NCBI GenBank assembly: GCA_009760855.2
Contig: WPIO01000051.1
Location: 242,001-306,000 of the forward strand
Source: Cristatella mucedo
Taxonomy: Eukaryota; Bryozoa; Phylactolaemata; Cristatellidae
Direction of reading: 5' to 3'
Length of the DNA stretch: 64,000 nt
This document shows positions 60,075 to 64,000 of the stretch, piece after piece. The notes beneath the pieces are model-generated. The model searched no databases. It was not told where the DNA came from and worked only from the letters and a program-made list of their open reading frames with translations. The translations under genes were made by a program, and so were the position numbers. Position 1 is the first letter of the stretch. Every line of letters starts with the position of its first letter.

Positions 60075-60814
60075 AGGTATACAGATAAGGCTCCCAAAAT
60101 GTGCTTTACAAAAGACATCGGCAATTACTTTTATTATTACTATGAACAGAACGCTCAATGACTATCTGTCACGCCAATGGATGGGCGGACGGATGAGCAG
60201 TCTAATAGGGCTATATGAATGAATTCTTCGAATAAGCTTAGTCAATGTGAGCTGCTGTGATTGGTCATAACGTCGGCCCCATTGGCTGGTTTTACCTTGG
60301 AAAACCTTAAGTATGCCTTAAGGCGGAGCTTGATAGTGGATGTTATTAGGACTTGTGCTTAACAAGTTATTACTAAAGTAAGCGTATGTAGACGTCGCAG
60401 GCAGCTGAACCAACAATAGACGTGATTAAAAAGTCGGAAGGGTAGAAGGCACAGTGACATATTCTTTTCGACTTGCGAGTACCTCCAACAATTGTGCAAT
60501 GAGCGCTCCTGCTAGGATTTGCTAGTAGAATGATTACCTCTGCACAGCCGAGCAGCTAAATTAAGGAAATCTGATTTCCTTGCGTTTAAGTTACATTATA
60601 TTGCATGGCTTCAGCCAAGGTTAACCTAAATTCACTGATGTGTCAAGTTACCAACGATCATTTGCCTTTAGGTGGTGCAGTGTTTTGTAGATTGTCATTA
60701 AACTACCAGCATTACTTTATCATATTTGTTGACTCTTTGGCTTAAGTACTTGTTTTAATCCACATGGCTTGTACGTCGACTCTAGTAAAAGTGCTAATCG
60801 TCTTTAGATGTTCG
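60075..60814. other. Non-coding stretch, nothing recognised
   Basis: No recognised gene or repeat. Confidence 0.35.
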
Positions 60815-60946
60815 TTCTCGACGAGGCTGGTCGCGGGTTCAAATTCTGCAGCGGGCGATCCATGATTGCCCTCTGCAGCGATGGTGATAGCCATCAAGGC
60901 TCATCTGCCGATATGCAAATAAGGCTGTTGAATCGGCCAACCATTT
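60815..60946 (+). mobile_element. tRNA-derived SINE, family B
   Basis: 'cgaggctggtcgcgggttca' with box B, then 'gcagcgatggtgatagccat' and the tail 'aaggctgttgaatcggcc'. A further tail-only fragment lies at 61757-61783. Confidence 0.8.
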
Positions 60947-61009
60947 TTTTTAACTCAGCTGGGCGATATGGATTAAGCATTAAACGTAGAGAAAATGAGA
61001 GTGCCAACC

Positions 61010-61195
61010 GCGTAATGTAATGTATCTCCCCCTGTAACTCCACGGAGCCACAAAGACCAAGTGAGTATTGCGCAGAGGGCAATGAAAGCCTAAGCGGCTT
61101 TGGGTATGCATGCTGTAGCCTATAGACTTAATCTCAAGCAGCAAAGAGAGATTTAGAAGCACGGCTGGATCAGGAGGGCAGTTGAGGCAGCGAGT
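61010..61195 (-). repeat. Dispersed repeat D, best copy
   Basis: The minus strand reads LNCPPDPAVLLNLSLLLEIK then SIGYSMHTQSRLGFHCPLRN. Related but frameshifted peptides come from 24775-24595. Family unknown; likely a retrotransposon 3' coding end. Confidence 0.5.
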
Positions 61196-61909
61196 AGCAT
61201 GGACGTAGCAGCCGAGGACGGCTCGAAAGGATGCGCCGCCGCAGTCGGCGGCGGCAGGAGAGAGCAGGAGATGTCGATGCCCACGATCGGCTACGAGGCG
61301 GCCACGAGCATTCAAGGCTGTACTGACAAAGAGTGTGCGATCATCGGCAGTGCATCTGCTCGCGCAGTGTCGTAGTCTTGAGTCGAAGCAGTGGCAGTGC
61401 CCTCTCCACGCGGTGGCTTTCGAGCAGGTGCTATCTATATTGCTGTCTGTATTGTCTATATTGCTGTCTATACACCCCTTTTAGCTGACCACGAACTTAT
61501 CGGCCAGTCGTGCTTCGAAAACATCCGTGGTGGTGACGAGCGCCGACAGCGATAGCGCTACGACCAGCAAATTGTTTCGCGGTAAACGAGTGCCTTAACG
61601 CCGTGCCGCTACGTAATTTCTACTGCTTAGGTCCTACTATTGTGCCCGGGTCCTTGCGAATGGGTGGTTCCTCTTCGCGGTCGTTAATTCGATGCATGCA
61701 TGATAGCCCACTACCAGTGGAAGTGAAATCCGCTGAGGTTCTCCAGGCGCTATTCTAACGAGGCTGTTGAATCAGCTAAATTCTATTTATTTTTTTTGAT
61801 TTATAAAAAACAGTATTAAATACCGGTTCAAGAAACAGCCCTGACGCTTCGAGAAGGGCTTCCTTTCAAAAAACATCTAGAGATGCCATCCAAGCCTGCT
61901 AGCATGGAA

Positions 61910-61942
61910 GACGCCAGAGAGATAGAGATAGATAGATAGATA

Positions 61943-62015
<73 letters not shown>
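61910..62015. repeat. (GATA)n and (GA)n microsatellite
   Basis: Short GATA run followed by about 60 bp of GA. Confidence 0.97.
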
Positions 62016-62016
<1 letters not shown>

Positions 62017-62402
62017 CTACGAGGGTTGATGGGACCGGATCCTCTGCTCGTGGTCCTTCCTCACTCAATGAGGTGCAATCAAAAAAGCACGTGTCAGCAG
62101 CACGATATTTTAAAACATTCAAAAGGTCGGCTACTTTAATGTCCGGAAACACGGAGGCTTTTTAAGCTAATAAAGTAAACTGGATCGGGGTGGGGCTGAT
62201 GTTACAAATGTGTTAGGCAGTTTTGGACTAGGTTGTTTGCATAATGACAAGGAAGCTAGCGAGTACTAGACTACAGCCACGTAATCGGTACACGAATATC
62301 GTAGTTGGATAGTTATATAGTTACTGGAGCACTGCTGAACAGTCATAGTTTCAAGAACGGTTTTACATTGCAATATGTACTTGTATTTATGGGAATGTAT
62401 AC

Positions 62403-62405
<3 letters not shown>

Positions 62406-62440
<35 letters not shown>
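62406..62440. repeat. (TA)n microsatellite
   Basis: About 35 bp of TA. Confidence 0.95.
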
Positions 62441-62442
<2 letters not shown>

Positions 62443-63256
62443 TAAAACCACACCTGCAAAGTAAAGCAAGGCCCGTGCACGATATCATCTTCTCTGGTCG
62501 TCGGTGTGCAGTATGTCATGTGACTACTGATGTGACTGATTGTCACAATTGTCGCGCACCAACCACGACGGCTAAAGATTGTGACACGATTAAATTAGAA
62601 TGCTAAGCTCGTAACTCATAAATGACAAGCTCTGTTGGGCGAAGTGTACTTTGATGCCGATTACGACCAGCCTGCGTTCACTCTAAATCAGTACCTCCGC
62701 ATGACGACAAGCTCAGCTCACACTGCGACAGCGACAGCTCCGAGTCTTTCGCACAGACAGTGTAAGACAGTGAATGATTTATGCTGAGCTTGAGACTACT
62801 AAAGCCGACGCAGATAAAGCATTTTTTGAAGCAGCAGAGAAACTGTCAGAGTTAATTCCATTAGAGAATGCCGAAGCAGTTCTACTGGTATGGCTGCTCA
62901 CACAGGTGCTATTTGCACAGGCAGAACTTTAGTGCCAGATGGAGAAGTTTCCCTACTGCCTAGCTCGACGTCTGCAGCCAGCGACTAAATGTATTAAAGT
63001 GTTAACTACCCTGGGGGGGGGCGAAAGACCGACGGTTCATCTTGCGCTCAGGCGAGTTGAAAGATCAATAGCCAGCGAGTAAGCGCTCATCCTTTGGCTG
63101 CTGGTTCAGTAGTTCGTTCTCACTGTACAGTGCCGTTAATGAAATAAGCACTGCTGTGCAAACGGCGCTCATTCGAAAGTTTATCGAGCGCGCTCTGGTT
63201 CAGTCGAGAGCAGCCGGCGCCTCTGGGCATTCGGCTCGGTCTCAGCTCGAGCGTAA
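62441..63256. other. Upstream region of the GPCR-like exon, nothing recognised
   Basis: GC content rises towards 63200, as at many animal CpG-rich promoters. No TATA box or other firm element seen. A donor-like GC|GTAAGT at 63251-63258 could end an alternative 5' untranslated exon. Confidence 0.3.
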
Positions 63257-63575
63257 GTGCGTCAGACCGCGATTGCTCGCTCGCTCGCTCGCTTGCTGGA
63301 TGACCGCGACCATGCTTGGTTGCCTGGGCAGCTGCTGCAGCAACCGCAGCCGCAGCAGCAGCAGCGTCAGCCTCTGCCGGCGATGCTGCCGCTAGCGCAG
63401 CTTGGCGGCGGCGGCAACCGCTCAGCGACGACGGAGGCTGGCGGCGGCGGCGGCCACTCGGCGCTCGAGATATGCAGCTCCTTCTACCTGCCACTGCTCG
63501 AGGTCCTCGTGTTCGCTGGCAACGGATCCATGGTGTTTCTCATTTGCAGGACGAAGAAGTTCCACACCATCTCAG
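63257..63575 (+). CDS. Partial: first coding exon of a rhodopsin-class GPCR
   Basis: The frame encodes 106 residues: a Gln/Pro-rich and Gly-rich extracellular N-terminus with an N-glycosylation sequon (NRS, 54-56), then a hydrophobic helix at about 74-97 (FYLPLLEVLVFAGNGSMVFL). The Gly-Asn pair (88-89) is the hallmark of TM1 in class A GPCRs and is followed by the basic first intracellular loop RTKKFHTIS. The exon ends ATCTCAG|GTTCGT, a plausible phase-1 donor after TM1. The start may be the ATG at 63257 or an in-frame ATG at 63383. Such receptors are plasma-membrane peptide or amine receptors; ligand class cannot be told from TM1 alone. The remaining helices lie beyond the window. Confidence 0.5.
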
Positions 63576-64000
63576 GTTCGTCGTCGCCGCTCGGCACTCT
63601 CGCGGCCGCCGCCTCGCTGCGGCCGCGTTGCTATCGTCCGGGTAGCTCGCTCGGCCAGCTGTCCAGCCGCCGACGAGCCATCGCCTAGCTCGCCGCTGGG
63701 CTTTCTGCGCGTGCGGCCTTTAGCTAAGTACACGGGGGGGGGCCTGGACGGTTGAATTCGCACAGCTGCGGCCAGTGCGAATTCGCGAGACCTCGACGCT
63801 CGTACGCGAGCGCCGGGTTCCGCAGCCACTGTGAAGGTGCCTCAGCAAGCCAGCTGCGCTCCAGGTGGCTCTAAATCATCGGCCGCGATCGTGAGCCGCG
63901 TGCGGTCCGGCGATTCGAAGGCACTAGCGAAGGCAGGGTCGAGAAGCACAAGCAAAGTCGCGTACAGCTACTGTCGTACTCGCAGTCAGCCAGTAGTACC
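63576..64000. other. GC-rich intron or flank after the GPCR-like exon
   Basis: GC-rich sequence with a G homopolymer near 63735-63742. Open frames here follow base composition and show no motif. Confidence 0.3.

Overview
This is a piece of an animal (invertebrate-type) nuclear genome. It is intron-rich, gene-sparse and full of decayed transposable elements and microsatellites. Nothing prokaryotic is present. The one gene identified with certainty, IFT57, shows the host is a ciliated animal. The repeat load (CR1/L2-type LINEs, tRNA-derived SINEs, a gag-bearing LTR element, a hAT MITE) also fits a metazoan. I cannot name the phylum from sequence alone.

Genes. (1) IFT57, an intraflagellar-transport complex B subunit, is complete on the minus strand: ten coding exons from 47283 down to 37877, giving a 413-residue protein. 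Every intron is phase-consistent and intron 1 is a GC-AG intron. (2) An unrecognised 1,053-residue Arg/Asp-rich protein is modelled on the minus strand in five exons (31870 to 25567). It carries a degenerate RRVD repeat array, a nuclear-localisation-like patch and two helical segments. (3) At the right edge, a GC-rich segment on the plus strand encodes what looks like the N-terminus and first transmembrane helix of a rhodopsin-class GPCR; the rest lies outside the window. (4) Weak isolated exon candidates sit at 9567-9714 (minus) and 23829-24188 (plus).

Mobile elements. 0-25 kb is mostly repeat debris: LINE 3' ends, two SINE families, long TA and CT microsatellites, and possible Ty3/gypsy remnants. 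34-36 kb and 39.4-41.7 kb hold CR1/L2-type reverse-transcriptase fragments, the latter inside IFT57 intron 6. A 2.3-kb non-autonomous LTR retrotransposon lies at 47749-50041, just upstream of IFT57. It is on the minus strand, with about 272-bp LTRs, a PBS, a PPT, a gag-like ORF and a Ser/Ala repeat tail. 51-53 kb and 55-60 kb are again LINE-rich, including one LINE copy interrupted by a SINE. At 56.15-57.37 kb there are hAT termini, a 0.7-kb minisatellite and a MITE resembling vertebrate/rodent hAT MITEs.

Most interesting: a perfect 33-nt palindrome that covers the 5' splice site of IFT57 exon 7; the GC-AG intron; the gag-only LTR element with an amplified Ser/Ala-rich tail; the vertebrate-like hAT MITE (a horizontal-transfer candidate); and a tRNA-derived SINE whose 3' hairpin is shared with the local LINE family. 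I found no convincing new biological system beyond these.
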